Below, piece after piece: positions 1-8,368 of a stretch of 64,000 nucleotides of DNA. Below the pieces are notes generated by a model, which was not told where the DNA came from, did no database searches, and saw only the letters and a list, made by a program, of their open reading frames with translations. A program made the position numbers and the translations under genes. Source of the stretch: Mycobacterium paraffinicum (GTDB lineage Bacteria; Actinomycetota; Actinomycetes; Mycobacteriales; Mycobacteriaceae); the NCBI RefSeq assembly GCF_001907675.1, contig NZ_MPNT01000028.1, forward strand, positions 1-64,000, in the 5' to 3' direction. Positions within the stretch are counted from its first letter, which is position 1, and every line of letters begins with the position of its first letter.

Positions 1-233
1 GTAACCAACCCGCGTATATCAGACTGACACGCGTCGATACGACACGCTCGACATCCCCCAACTGACCCATCTGGTCAACGAAGCGGCGGCCACGACGACG
101 GTTGCGGCCGCCGCTTCACCCTGCCCCTTGACAAGATGTCTCCCATATCAGCGGCGATCGCGAGCGCGGCGCTGGAGGTACCCCGCGAAGCTGGGGGACC
201 GGGCGAACGCGGGTCGCCGCCATCGCTACTAAG
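1..233. other. intergenic, no gene recognised
   Basis: No convincing gene is visible here. A plus-strand frame open from base 3 to a stop near base 63 could be the tail of a gene lying outside the window, but it is too short to identify. A 12-bp perfect inverted repeat (bases 80-91 and 106-117) is the only clear structure and is listed separately. Confidence 0.5.
80..117. repeat. 12-bp inverted repeat (hairpin), possible terminator
   Basis: The arms GAAGCGGCGGCC and GGCCGCCGCTTC are perfect complements around a 14-base loop. No T-run follows on either side, so it resembles the GC-rich hairpins often found at mycobacterial gene ends rather than a classical intrinsic terminator. It lies downstream of the aldolase gene on the minus strand. 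Confidence 0.45.
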
Positions 234-1127
234 TCAGCCGGCGACCGACGCGTCGTAGATGGACTGGATCGCCTTGTCCAGCGTGGCGTTGAACTGCTCG
301 TCGGACTGGTCGACCGAAAGCCCCTCGGTGAGCGCGCGGCTGAAGCTCGCGATCAGCCCGGTGTTCTTCGCCAGCAGCTCGTTGGCTTCCTCGCGGGAGT
401 AGCCGCCGGAGAGGGCGACCACCCGCATCACCTTCGGGTGCTCGATCAAGGGGCGGTAGAAGTTGACCTCGGTGGGCAGGCTCAGCTTCAGCATCACGCG
501 CTGACCCTCCGGCACGTTCTCAAGCTGCTTGGTGATCTCGTCGCGCAGGATGCCTTCGGCCTCGGCCTTGTCCGAGATCGAGATGGTGACCTCAGGTTCG
601 ATGATGGGCACCAGACCGTGCGAGAGCACCTGGTGGGCCAGCTCGAACTGCTGGGCGACCACGGCGGCGATGCCGTTGGCGTTGGCGCCGCCGATCACCG
701 ACCGTTCCTTGGTCCCGAACACGCCCTTGCTCACCGCGCGCTCCAGCAGCTCGTCCAGTCCCGGGATCGGCTTCATCAGCTGCACGTCATCCGACGCCTC
801 CGCCAGCCCCTTGTCGATCTTCAGGATGGGCACCACGCCCTTGGTCTCCCACAGGTAGGTGGTCGACGGCTTGCCCTCGATCTCGCGGTCCATGGTCTGC
901 TCGAACAGGATCGCGGCCAGCACGCGGTCACCGTCGAAGACGGGGGACGTGATGATCCGCGACCGCATCTGGTGGATGAGGTCGAACATCTCCTCCTCGG
1001 AGGAGTACGCGTCGTCCTCGATGCCGTAGAGGCGCAGCGCCTTGGGCGTCGAACCGCCGCTCTGGTCGAGCGCCGCGATGAATCCCTTCCCCGACGCCAT
1101 CCGGTCCGCTTGCTTCTCGTTTGGCAT
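234..1127 (-). CDS. class I fructose-bisphosphate aldolase
   Basis: Cleaves fructose-1,6-bisphosphate to dihydroxyacetone phosphate and glyceraldehyde-3-phosphate (EC 4.1.2.13) in the cytosol by Schiff-base chemistry, without metal. The 297-residue protein has the bacterial class I signatures: an N-terminal AALDQSGGS segment (18-26), EPEV at 178-181, a candidate Schiff-base lysine K214 in VMLKLSLP, and the GGYSREEA phosphate-binding segment at 241-248. Length is typical of the short bacterial form. The ATG at 1127 is preceded by GGAGA at a good ribosome-binding distance. Mycobacteria generally also carry a class II (zinc) enzyme elsewhere; this is the metal-independent isoenzyme. It appears to be transcribed alone from the gap before the b561 gene. 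Confidence 0.93.
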   Translation of the reverse strand: MPNEKQADRMASGKGFIAALDQSGGSTPKALRLYGIEDDAYSSEEEMFDLIHQMRSRIITSPVFDGDRVLAAILFEQTMDREIEGKPSTTYLWETKGVVPILKIDKGLAEASDDVQLMKPIPGLDELLERAVSKGVFGTKERSVIGGANANGIAAVVAQQFELAHQVLSHGLVPIIEPEVTISISDKAEAEGILRDEITKQLENVPEGQRVMLKLSLPTEVNFYRPLIEHPKVMRVVALSGGYSREEANELLAKNTGLIASFSRALTEGLSVDQSDEQFNATLDKAIQSIYDASVAG

Positions 1128-1251
1128 GGAAGTTCTCCACTCCTTCGTGGTCTTCGTGGTCCCGCACGGTCACGGCGCCTGCGGCGCTTCGCACCCGTGA
1201 AATGATCGTGCCGATCATATTCGGCCGATCACCTCCCCAGGAGGCAGGCCG

Positions 1252-1830
1252 TTACCGCTCGGCTTGGCCCGGCTCCGGGGCGGCCGGTCTGACCCGCCAC
1301 AGCGCCATGCGATCAAGGAGCCGGTCGCGCAGGACGAGCGTGTGAAAGAGTACCGCGCACATGTGGGCGGTAAACGTCGCGAACAGCAGGAACGCGAACG
1401 CGCCATGGCACTCGCGGAGCACCGCGAAGGCATCGATGCTGTGCGGCGCGATGCCGGGCAGCCGCAGCGGACCCACCAGCGTGACGGGAAACCGCGCCGC
1501 CGACAGCATCGCCCACCCGGTCAGTGGCTGCACCAGCAGCAGGGCGTAGAGCAGGTATTCCGACCAGGTCGCGATGCGCCGTTCCGCGCCGCTCATCGTG
1601 GATAGGAACGGTGGGGGCCGGTGCCTGAGCCGATTCGCCAGCCGCAGCACCGCGAAGATGAGGATCAGCACTCCCAGCGGCCGGTGGATGGCCAGCAGCA
1701 GCGGGTAGTAACTCAGTGCCGCGACCATGGTCACACCGATCAGCAGTTGCGCGATGACCATCGGCGCCATCAGCCAGTGCAACAGGCGGGACGGCAGCGC
1801 GAAGCGAGCCGGGGCGGCGCCGGCGGTCAC
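1252..1830 (-). CDS. cytochrome b561 family protein, partner of the adjacent peroxidase
   Basis: Predicted integral-membrane dihaem b-type cytochrome of 192 residues. The four membrane segments carry histidines suited to haem ligation: RLLHWLM near residue 17, IHRPLG, and RECHGAF followed by a helix with further histidines (TAHM, FHTL). The family moves electrons between the quinone pool and periplasmic or exported redox proteins. The GTG start at 1830 overlaps the TGA of the upstream peroxidase gene (GTGA), so the two are translationally coupled. This supports a functional pair in which the cytochrome feeds electrons to the exported peroxidase. The coupling is inferred from position; the cytochrome assignment rests on membrane pattern and histidines. 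Confidence 0.85.
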   Translation of the reverse strand: MTAGAAPARFALPSRLLHWLMAPMVIAQLLIGVTMVAALSYYPLLLAIHRPLGVLILIFAVLRLANRLRHRPPPFLSTMSGAERRIATWSEYLLYALLLVQPLTGWAMLSAARFPVTLVGPLRLPGIAPHSIDAFAVLRECHGAFAFLLFATFTAHMCAVLFHTLVLRDRLLDRMALWRVRPAAPEPGQAER

Positions 1831-2960
1831 CGCAGCACCCGGGAGACGTCGACTTCGCTTGGCCTCTTGGGTTCCTCGGCGCGACGCGTGAACGAGCGGG
1901 CGTAGACGGCAGACCGTGCGGCCAGCAGCGGGTCGTCGGAGGCGGTAATGCCGTCCGGCAGGACCAGTGGGTCGAAGTTGACGTCGCGGGCGTTGCCCGG
2001 CGCTTCGGTCTGCACTCCCGTGACGGTGATGGTGCCGGCCTCGATGGTGCGGCGCGGCGACGGCCAGGGCTGCGTGGCGTCGTGGGTCGGATCGCTCGGC
2101 TCGCCGATCGTGAGCAGGAGCCGCCAACTCAGCGGTCGCTGCGCGATCGCGTGAATGAGGTCGTCGAACAGGTAGTCCTTGCCGGCCTGTGCAGCCGGCG
2201 CGGCCGCCGCTTCCTGAGGAACGGCGGCCCAGCGCACGGGCACGGTCGCTCCGGCGGCGTTGGTGAATCGAAACGCGTTCAACCCGTAGAACGTGCTGTC
2301 GGCGAACCCCGCGCTCGGCGACGCTCCCTTGATGACCTTCATGGCCGCGACGGTCTCCGGATGGCGGTCGAGGAACGCGGCCATCTTCGCGGGGTCCGGC
2401 TTACCCGTCTCCGGCAGTGGCTTGGACGCGAGCAACCGGTCGTAGAACCCCTGCGGAGTGCTGTCCGGGAAGACGGGGATGTTGATCATCGCCGTGCGCC
2501 ATTGCTCGCCGCCGGGACCCTGGAAGAGCAGGCCCAGCCCCCGGACGGTGGTGGGCATGTCGGGCTGATCCGGCAGACCGCCCGACAGGGAAAACCGGCC
2601 GATCACCGGCACGCTGCCCGGTCGGAAGACGCCGGCCCGGCAGACCGCCGCTCCCGCCCCGGTGCTGGCAAAAGTGCCGACCGCGCTGAGCCCCTTCGCG
2701 TGATTTCGCCGAAAACCCTCGTGACGTCCGTAGACCTGCTCGAAGCGGTCGGTGAACCGGGGCGGAGTCAGGGCGCCGGGCCGCAGCCAGCCGCCGGCGT
2801 AGGCGAACCCACCGACATCGACCGCGGCGATGCCGGCTACCGCCCCCATACCCAGCAAGGCGCCCCGCCGGGTCAGGGCTTCGGCAAGCGACCGGGTGGG
2901 CTTACCATCGCCGGGCTGACCGTGCTGCTCACCGTTGTGATCGCCGGAGTTCACGGCCAC
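1827..2960 (-). CDS. Tat-exported catalase-related peroxidase (SrpA-like)
   Basis: A 377-residue haem enzyme of the small catalase family (catalase-related peroxidases), expected to use peroxide with an organic or protein electron donor rather than dismutate it. The N-terminus has a twin-arginine signal, RRGALLGMG at 31-39, followed by a hydrophobic stretch, so the folded holo-protein is probably exported. The catalytic histidine lies in RRNHAKG (H87), the usual catalase motif. GRFSLSGG, FYGLNAFRF and a C-terminal SAVYARSF (probable haem-ligand tyrosine) follow. It lacks the long C-terminal catalase domains. The start is GTG at 2960; a GTG six bases downstream is also possible. It is the first gene of a two-gene operon with the b561 cytochrome. 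Confidence 0.85.
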   Translation of the reverse strand: MAVNSGDHNGEQHGQPGDGKPTRSLAEALTRRGALLGMGAVAGIAAVDVGGFAYAGGWLRPGALTPPRFTDRFEQVYGRHEGFRRNHAKGLSAVGTFASTGAGAAVCRAGVFRPGSVPVIGRFSLSGGLPDQPDMPTTVRGLGLLFQGPGGEQWRTAMINIPVFPDSTPQGFYDRLLASKPLPETGKPDPAKMAAFLDRHPETVAAMKVIKGASPSAGFADSTFYGLNAFRFTNAAGATVPVRWAAVPQEAAAAPAAQAGKDYLFDDLIHAIAQRPLSWRLLLTIGEPSDPTHDATQPWPSPRRTIEAGTITVTGVQTEAPGNARDVNFDPLVLPDGITASDDPLLAARSAVYARSFTRRAEEPKRPSEVDVSRVLR

Positions 2961-3289
2961 CGCCCTTCCGCGTTCGTGCAGGCCACACGGCCAGGCAATT
3001 CACGCACGGGCCGACCCCCGGCGCAACTGTTGCGGTGACCGTCGCACACACTCACCGGACGGCGCAGGGGTGCGATTCGTTCACTCGCTTTGGGGGTGGT
3101 TCGCGAAGTGTCATACCATCTACTGAGAACTTGCGGCTGCATCTGTGGCTAGCAGCGCAGATCGATGGAGTGTGCCTCCTCTGACGGGCAAGCGCTTTCC
3201 GTAGGGTTGAACAAGCAGCCCCCGGGCTTGGCAGTGGCTGTTTTTGTGAGCTAACGGGCCCCACACGGGCCGAATGTGAGTGATAGACC
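2961..3289. other. divergent intergenic region, promoter area
   Basis: This 329-base gap separates the peroxidase operon (minus) from the sigma-regulator pair (plus) and must hold promoters for both. No RNA gene or repeat is evident. A weak plus-strand pairing of TTGGGG (3090-3095) with TACCAT (3114-3119) at 18-base spacing is the best vegetative-like promoter I can see, and it is far from compelling. Confidence 0.4.
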
Positions 3290-3667
3290 ATGGGCGAACT
3301 AACCGGTGATCCAATCGATCCGACCGCTTTCTCAGTAGGAAAACAGCAGATAGACCAGGCGGTCGTGCTCACCGTCTCCGGCGAGGTGGACATGCTCAGC
3401 TCGCCGCACCTTTCCGAGGCGATCCAGACCGCGCTGGCGACCAAACCCGCCGCGCTGATCGTTGACCTGTCGAAAGTGGACTTCTTGGCGTCCGCCGGGA
3501 TGACGGTCCTGGTCACGGCGCAGGCTGACGCCGAGCCGCCCACCAAATTCGCGGTCGTCGCGAACGGCTCGGCGACCAGCAGGCCGATCAAGTTGATGGG
3601 AATCGACAGCGTGCTCTCGCTCTACAGCTCGCTCGACGACGCGCTGAGCGGCATCGCCGGTGGGTGA
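3290..3667 (+). CDS. anti-anti-sigma factor, STAS domain (RsfB-like)
   Basis: A 125-residue single-domain STAS protein. Such proteins bind an anti-sigma kinase and release the sigma factor, with control through phosphorylation of one serine. The switch region DLSKVDFLASAGM (59-71) carries the candidate phospho-acceptor Ser68, so the regulatory site is intact. The C-terminal ATSRPIKLMGIDSVLSLY segment recalls mycobacterial RsfB, an antagonist of the SigF anti-sigma factor (family knowledge). The stop codon overlaps the GTG start of the next gene, an RsbW-like kinase, which makes a classical antagonist/kinase pair. No sigma factor gene is adjacent, so the target sigma is unknown; SigF is a guess from similarity. 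Confidence 0.88.
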   Translation: MGELTGDPIDPTAFSVGKQQIDQAVVLTVSGEVDMLSSPHLSEAIQTALATKPAALIVDLSKVDFLASAGMTVLVTAQADAEPPTKFAVVANGSATSRPIKLMGIDSVLSLYSSLDDALSGIAGG

Positions 3668-4167
3668 ACCTCGAGATGGGGGCACAGCTGGAAACGATGG
3701 GGCGCCCTGATCAGTCGCCTGACGTCTCACACACCGACGACCGGTCTCGCTTCGCGCGCAATCGCGTTGCCGCCGACCCGCGCAGCGCGGCTCGGGCCCG
3801 AGCCGAGTTCGGCGCCTGGCTCCAGACGCATTTCACCCTGAGTTCCAACCGGTTCAGCGACGTCCTGCTCGCGGTAAACGAAGCCATCGCCAACGCCGCC
3901 GAATTCGCCTATTGCGACGCCTCGCAGCCAGGCACGCTCGACGTGAGCGCGGCCTACGACCGCCGGTCCGACACCCTGGCCGTGACAGTTGCCGATCGCG
4001 GTCGATGGCGTCAGAAAGCCCCGGCCGTGTACCAGCGGCAGCGCCGGGGCCGCGGCATCCCGCTGATGGAGGTCCTCGCCGACCAAGTGAGCATCGACCG
4101 CACGCCCCGGGGGACCCGCGTCACGATGACGTGGACCCACCTGACACGTCGGCCCGACGCTTCATAA
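3664..4167 (+). CDS. anti-sigma factor serine kinase (RsbW-like HATPase)
   Basis: A GHKL-type ATPase of 167 residues from the GTG at 3664 (an ATG 12 bases downstream is the alternative). Its N-box is AVNEAIANAAEF (70-81), the ADRG segment at 110-113 stands for the G1 box, and GRGIPLM (129-135) forms the ATP lid. This layout matches RsbW/SpoIIAB-type kinases, which bind a sigma factor and phosphorylate an STAS partner. The partner is almost certainly the preceding STAS protein, since the genes overlap as GTGA. A basic, low-complexity N-terminal extension of about 40 residues precedes the domain. No DNA-binding or transmembrane region is seen. Confidence 0.85.
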   Translation: MNLEMGAQLETMGRPDQSPDVSHTDDRSRFARNRVAADPRSAARARAEFGAWLQTHFTLSSNRFSDVLLAVNEAIANAAEFAYCDASQPGTLDVSAAYDRRSDTLAVTVADRGRWRQKAPAVYQRQRRGRGIPLMEVLADQVSIDRTPRGTRVTMTWTHLTRRPDAS

Positions 4168-5250
4168 CTACGTCGCGCGCGCCAGGACCCGCTGAATGCG
4201 GTCCTCGCGCGGCAGGACCGGACCGTCGTCGAGGGGTTCTTCGATGCCCAGCTCCGCGAGGCCGGCTCTGGTTAGCAGCGAGGTGCCGTATGCGGCCAGG
4301 ACCAGCTTCTGATCTTCGCTGTGCCCCTCATCGACGAGCATTGCCCCGATGAGGCAGATGACGGCCATCTTGTACGCGTTGAAAGCGCGGTACCACTCGC
4401 GGTTCTGCAGCTTGATGCCGCTGGCCCGCTCGTAGTGGCCCAGCAGGGCGTCGACCGGAAGCGCCGCGGGATGGCTGTTGATGCCGACGGGTTGGGCCCA
4501 CAGCATCTCGAGCCAGCCGATGTCGGTGAGGGGATCGCCGACCGTGCTCATCTCCCAGTCGAACACCGCGCTCACCTCGCCGTCGGTGAAGGCGAAGTTG
4601 CCCGGTTTGGCGTCGCCGTGCACCAGGGTGACCGTCGGGCATGGCGCCGGCCGGCATTGCCGCAGCCCGTGGTGGAGCCGTTCAAGGGCGGGCAGCGAAC
4701 CGCGCTTGACCCGGTCCATTTCCGCGGCCCAGTGGTCGAGTTCGCGGTCGAGGTGGCCGGCGCCGTCGTCGAGCGCGTCGAGACCGGTCCGGGCGAGGTC
4801 GACGGCATGGATGGCCGCGAGTTGCTCGACCAGGCTCCGGCACATCCGCACCACCGTCTCATCCTCGACGTCTGGCGTCTGCATCTCGTAGACGTCGCCG
4901 GCGACGCGTTCCATCACGAAGAACGGGCGGCCCAGTACCTCGCCGGTCTCTTCCAGCCACAGCGCCCGTGGCACCCGGACCGCGGTGTCCTGCAGTGCGC
5001 GCAGGATGCGGAACTGGCGCGCGAGGTCGTAGGGCTCCAGCAGCGCCGGCGGCCTGGGCCGCAGCCGCAGCACCACGTCTTGGCGTGCCTGCCGATCGCC
5101 GCGCCCGGTGACCACGGTCAACATCAGCATCTCGGCCGAATGCCCGAAGCTCACCCGGTCCAGGCCCTCGACGCGGACGTCGTCGATGCCGGGCGTTCGG
5201 GTGCGCAGCCAGCCCGTCAGGCGCTCCTCGAACTCGGCGTCGATCGTCAC
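4168..5250 (-). CDS. phosphotransferase family protein (APH/acyl-CoA-dehydrogenase-associated type)
   Basis: A kinase-fold protein of 360 residues related to aminoglycoside and choline phosphotransferases. The catalytic loop HGDAKPGN lies at 211-218 and the metal-binding FDWEMSTVGDP at 230-240, both intact, so activity is expected. The GTG start at 5250 overlaps the TGA of the upstream DUF7064-like gene as GTGA, so the pair is translationally coupled. In mycobacteria such proteins usually occur among lipid, steroid or xenobiotic degradation genes rather than resistance genes (family knowledge). The substrate is unknown; phosphorylation of a hydroxylated intermediate of the neighbouring pathway is an inference. 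An antibiotic-resistance role is not supported by context. Confidence 0.8.
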   Translation of the reverse strand: MTIDAEFEERLTGWLRTRTPGIDDVRVEGLDRVSFGHSAEMLMLTVVTGRGDRQARQDVVLRLRPRPPALLEPYDLARQFRILRALQDTAVRVPRALWLEETGEVLGRPFFVMERVAGDVYEMQTPDVEDETVVRMCRSLVEQLAAIHAVDLARTGLDALDDGAGHLDRELDHWAAEMDRVKRGSLPALERLHHGLRQCRPAPCPTVTLVHGDAKPGNFAFTDGEVSAVFDWEMSTVGDPLTDIGWLEMLWAQPVGINSHPAALPVDALLGHYERASGIKLQNREWYRAFNAYKMAVICLIGAMLVDEGHSEDQKLVLAAYGTSLLTRAGLAELGIEEPLDDGPVLPREDRIQRVLARAT

Positions 5251-6377
5251 TGCCGAGCACCTTCGGCCGGCAGGCGCTCGACCGGCGTCTTGTCCTGGGT
5301 GAACGCCGACATGTCCATCGCCGTCCAGTTCGGGTACCGGCGATAGCCTTCGCCGCCGAGCAGCAATTCGAAGACGCCCCAACCGGTGTGGCCGTCCCGC
5401 TGGAAGCGCATCAGCTGGTCGAGCGCCATCGATTTACCCTCCGCCTCAGCGAGCTGGTCGGAATTACTGCTGTCCCAATGGAAATGGATGAAGTACGCGC
5501 CGGCGCCGAGGTCTTCGTATGTGCAGTGGCCCATCGGCAGCCCGTAGTAGGCGTTGACGTGCTGGTGCGGTGCATCGGCGGTGACGCGATGAGCCCGGCC
5601 GTCCTCGTCGGTGAAGATCAGCACCGCGTGGGCGGGCCGCTTGCGCTCGCCGTCGAACTCGACGTCGTGTTCGATCTTGACGAACCGCTTCGAGAGAGTT
5701 CCGTCCGCATAAGTGATGCCGCCATCGACATATTGCACTGTGCCGTCGGCTGTTTCGATTACCCATGCCTCGATCGCGTGGTCGTCGAAGCCCGCGTCGA
5801 GCCACAGCCAGAAGTCGATTTTGTCGGACACTCGCACGCCGAAGGTGCGGTCACGGCCGCCGTGGAATCCCTCGACGCTGATGCGTTCACCGTCGATCTG
5901 CACCCATCCGCTCCACCGCCCGGGTTCCTTCATGTGATACATGTCGGCGAGTACCCGGCCGTCGTCGCCGACCACCTTCATCGGCGACAATTCCCACATC
6001 GGCGCGGTGGGTTCATAATAGAGCTCCCACGCGATGCCCGATCCGTTGGATTCCACGTCAAGGCGCCACTTCTTCAGCGGCTCAACGCAAGTCCAGCGCA
6101 TCGGCCCGGCACGCAACTCGGCACGGTCACCGCCGGCGACCGGCCGTCCCGACAACAGATCCCAGTGCCGGCCGTCGGCGAGGCTCACCTTCACATAGCC
6201 CAGCCCGCTGGCGGTGTTCGGATTGTTGCCGTAGCCACTGGCCAACAACATGGTGCCGTCGGGCGAGGCCGCGAAGAAGTAGCAACGATCCGACCAGGTC
6301 GGGTCGTTGCTGTGCACCGCGTCGAACGTCGTCGGAAGCTGGTGCGTGAACGACTCGTCCGCAGCGGAGTACGCCAT
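5247..6377 (-). CDS. DUF7064-like conserved protein, predicted beta-rich fold
   Basis: A 376-residue soluble protein without signal peptide or membrane segments. It is rich in Trp, Tyr and Gly and alternates short beta-like segments (for example WELYYEPTAPMWELSP and RWSGWVQIDGERI). It resembles the DUF7064/DUF7065 families and, more distantly, AttH/carotenoid-hydratase-type lipocalin-like proteins; this resemblance is from memory and not verified. No catalytic motif can be named. The ATG at 6377 is chosen because the homologous-looking sequence begins there and the divergent TetR gene starts 79 bases away; an in-frame upstream extension would run into the TetR coding region. It is first in a two-gene operon with the phosphotransferase. 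Confidence 0.7.
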   Translation of the reverse strand: MAYSAADESFTHQLPTTFDAVHSNDPTWSDRCYFFAASPDGTMLLASGYGNNPNTASGLGYVKVSLADGRHWDLLSGRPVAGGDRAELRAGPMRWTCVEPLKKWRLDVESNGSGIAWELYYEPTAPMWELSPMKVVGDDGRVLADMYHMKEPGRWSGWVQIDGERISVEGFHGGRDRTFGVRVSDKIDFWLWLDAGFDDHAIEAWVIETADGTVQYVDGGITYADGTLSKRFVKIEHDVEFDGERKRPAHAVLIFTDEDGRAHRVTADAPHQHVNAYYGLPMGHCTYEDLGAGAYFIHFHWDSSNSDQLAEAEGKSMALDQLMRFQRDGHTGWGVFELLLGGEGYRRYPNWTAMDMSAFTQDKTPVERLPAEGARQ

Positions 6378-6455
6378 GGTTGTCCTCTCGGGCGATCTGC
6401 TTGATTCGCAATGGAATTCGTTGTCCTGCGCGGCGGATCCCGTAACATCTGGGCC
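6378..6455. promoter_or_regulatory. divergent promoter region with repeated GTTGTCCT
   Basis: This 78-base gap between the TetR gene and the divergent DUF7064-like gene must hold both promoters. The octamer GTTGTCCT occurs at 6379-6386 and again at 6420-6427, 41 bases apart in direct orientation. Its core TTGTCC recurs in the inverted repeat at 7069-7089, so it may be a regulator half-site. No promoter hexamers are clear. Confidence 0.35.
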
Positions 6456-7076
6456 ATGGAACCGAGCCGCCGCTGGGGCGACGACCGCGCGATCCTCGAT
6501 GACGAGGAGGCCCGCAGGCGCATTCTGGACGCGGCTGGCCGCTGCATCGTGCACCGCGGCAACACGCAGTTCCGGATGGGCGAGGTCGCCGACGAGGCCG
6601 GGGTGTCACGGTCCACGGTGTACCGGTACTTCCCGGGACGCGACGACGTCCTGCTGGGCCTGATCCTGAAGCGGGTCGACCACGCGCTCGGCGAGTTGGT
6701 GCGCTCGCTGGCCGCTCCGGACGATCCCGTGCGGTCGGTGCCCGAGATGGTGCTGGCCCGCGTCGAGTCGGTGGAAGGCGATCCGCTGAACGAGGCGCTG
6801 TTCGCCGCCGAGAGCACCGCCGTGGCGACTGCCCTCGAGAAGGGGTCGGAGCCCATCGTGGAGACATTGTTGCGCCACTACCAACCCTTGCTGGTTCGGT
6901 GGAAGTCCGCGGGCCGTCTGCACGCCGACCTCGATCCACGGTCGGTGGTGCAGTGGCTGCACGCCACCACGCTGTTTCTGCTGGCGCCCTCGTGGCGGTA
7001 CCGCACGGCCGCTGACAAACGCCGGTTCGTCGAGCAGTTCGTGGTAAGAGCCCTGGTCCCACAGATCAGACAATAA
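6456..7076 (+). CDS. TetR/AcrR family transcriptional regulator
   Basis: A repressor-type protein of 206 residues. The N-terminal helix-turn-helix spans about residues 36-66, with FRMGEVADEAGVSRSTVYRYF as the core. The remainder is an all-helical ligand and dimer domain, as usual for the family. The ATG at 6456 gives the standard N-terminal length; the frame is open upstream but that would add residues from the divergent promoter. It is transcribed away from the DUF7064-phosphotransferase pair and toward the kinase, amidohydrolase and oxygenase genes, so it is the obvious candidate local regulator. An inverted repeat overlaps its stop codon. The ligand is unknown. Confidence 0.9.
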   Translation: MEPSRRWGDDRAILDDEEARRRILDAAGRCIVHRGNTQFRMGEVADEAGVSRSTVYRYFPGRDDVLLGLILKRVDHALGELVRSLAAPDDPVRSVPEMVLARVESVEGDPLNEALFAAESTAVATALEKGSEPIVETLLRHYQPLLVRWKSAGRLHADLDPRSVVQWLHATTLFLLAPSWRYRTAADKRRFVEQFVVRALVPQIRQ

Positions 7077-7088
7077 CCAACTATTGTC
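7069..7088. promoter_or_regulatory. candidate operator, inverted repeat GACAATA-N6-TATTGTC
   Basis: Seven-base perfect arms GACAATA (7069-7075) and TATTGTC (7082-7088) flank six bases. The repeat overlaps the TetR stop codon and lies about 100 bases before the next gene's ATG. Size and spacing suit a TetR-family dimer site. The TTGTCC half recurs twice in the divergent promoter region. Binding by the adjacent TetR is inference. Confidence 0.5.
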
Positions 7089-7186
7089 CGATGTCGAGAC
7101 GTTCAGGTACTTTTGTCTGACCCCGTGCCGCGACGTCCCCTCGGCTCGCGGCGCGGGTGACACGTCCACCCCGAGAATCGAACACG

Positions 7187-8323
7187 ATGAATAACCCTGT
7201 GACCCAGGCGCTTTCGGTAGCCGGCCTGACCGCCCACCTAGGGCGCGGCGTGGGCCGCGTGGCCGCCGACGCGGTGGTGGGCGGCCGGTTCGGGCTGCCT
7301 CGCCGGGTGCGGGACATCGACGCGGCGGTGCTCTCCAGGGTCATGGGCGCCACCGTCAGATCGGTCCGCGTCCTGAGCAGCGACGCGGGAACATCGGCGC
7401 GGGCGCGGCTGGTGCTGACCGGAAAGAACGTCCCCGACTCGGTGTTCGTCAAGCTCGCGGCGAACACCCCGGCCACCCGGTTGATGGGCGAGCTCGGCCG
7501 ACTCGGGCACACGGAGGTGCGGTTCTACCGCCAGCTCGCCCCGCAGATCGTCGGGGCACCGTATTCCTACGGGGCGGCGTTCGATTCGTGGACAGGGCGC
7601 TACCTCGTGGTGCTGGAAGACCTCCCCGTCGAGTCGTACGAGTTCCCCGACACCTTGCACCCGCTTACGCCCGACCAGGCCAGCCTGATCGTCGAGCTGC
7701 TCGCCTACCTGCACGCCACCTTTTGGGACCGACTGTCTCGTGACGGACGCGGCCCGTTGGGCTGGCTCTACACGCCGTCCGGCGACGTCACCTCCTTGCT
7801 GACCGGCTCGCTGATGCACGCCTCGATCAAGCGCCTCGCCGAGCGCACCGAGATCCCGGTCGAGAACGGCCGATTCATCGCCGACAACTACCGCGCCGTC
7901 GCCGCTCTCATCGACACTCCCCCACACACCGTCATGCACGGCGACGCCCACCCCGGCAACATGTACTTTCACGGCGGTAAGGCCGGACTTCTGGACTGGC
8001 AGGCGGTGCGGCGAGGGCACCCGTCGCGCGAACTCGCCTACACACTGATCACCAGCCTCACCCCCGAGGACCGCCGAACCACCCAGCGCGACCTGCTCGA
8101 CGACTACCGTCGCGCCCTCGCGGCGGCCGGCGGCCCCACACTGGACCGCGACGAACTGTGGCTGCGGTTCCGCCAGGCAGCGCTGTACGCCTACGTGGCC
8201 CCCCTGATCACCGCGGGAATGGGCGGCATGCAAGTCGAAAACATCGCCATGGAGGGGCTGCGGCGCGGTGTCGCCGCTCTGGACGATCTGCAGACGGTTT
8301 CGGCGCTGAAGAGTTCGCTCTGA
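7187..8323 (+). CDS. phosphotransferase, ecdysteroid-kinase-like/APH fold
   Basis: A kinase-fold protein of 378 residues. The catalytic loop HGDAHPGN is at 251-258 and the metal-binding LLDWQAV at 268-274; an N-lobe lysine candidate lies in VFVKLA near 89. The pattern of a TWxDR-free GHPSRELAYTL segment after the DW motif resembles the ecdysteroid kinase-like (EcKL) branch of the family. The ATG at 7187 is used; a GTG 30 bases upstream is in frame. It is the second kinase-like gene of this cluster and is only distantly related to the one at 4168-5250. It lies just downstream of an operator-like repeat. The substrate is unknown. Confidence 0.78.
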   Translation: MNNPVTQALSVAGLTAHLGRGVGRVAADAVVGGRFGLPRRVRDIDAAVLSRVMGATVRSVRVLSSDAGTSARARLVLTGKNVPDSVFVKLAANTPATRLMGELGRLGHTEVRFYRQLAPQIVGAPYSYGAAFDSWTGRYLVVLEDLPVESYEFPDTLHPLTPDQASLIVELLAYLHATFWDRLSRDGRGPLGWLYTPSGDVTSLLTGSLMHASIKRLAERTEIPVENGRFIADNYRAVAALIDTPPHTVMHGDAHPGNMYFHGGKAGLLDWQAVRRGHPSRELAYTLITSLTPEDRRTTQRDLLDDYRRALAAAGGPTLDRDELWLRFRQAALYAYVAPLITAGMGGMQVENIAMEGLRRGVAALDDLQTVSALKSSL

Positions 8324-8368
8324 AGGCAAAAGTTTGCGCCAACCCTATTGCGCTGCCCGCCCCACGAG

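Noticed and set aside
4168..8323. Two APH-like proteins as aminoglycoside-resistance genes
   Set aside because: Their context is catabolic and their family is broad; no feature specific to antibiotic substrates is visible.
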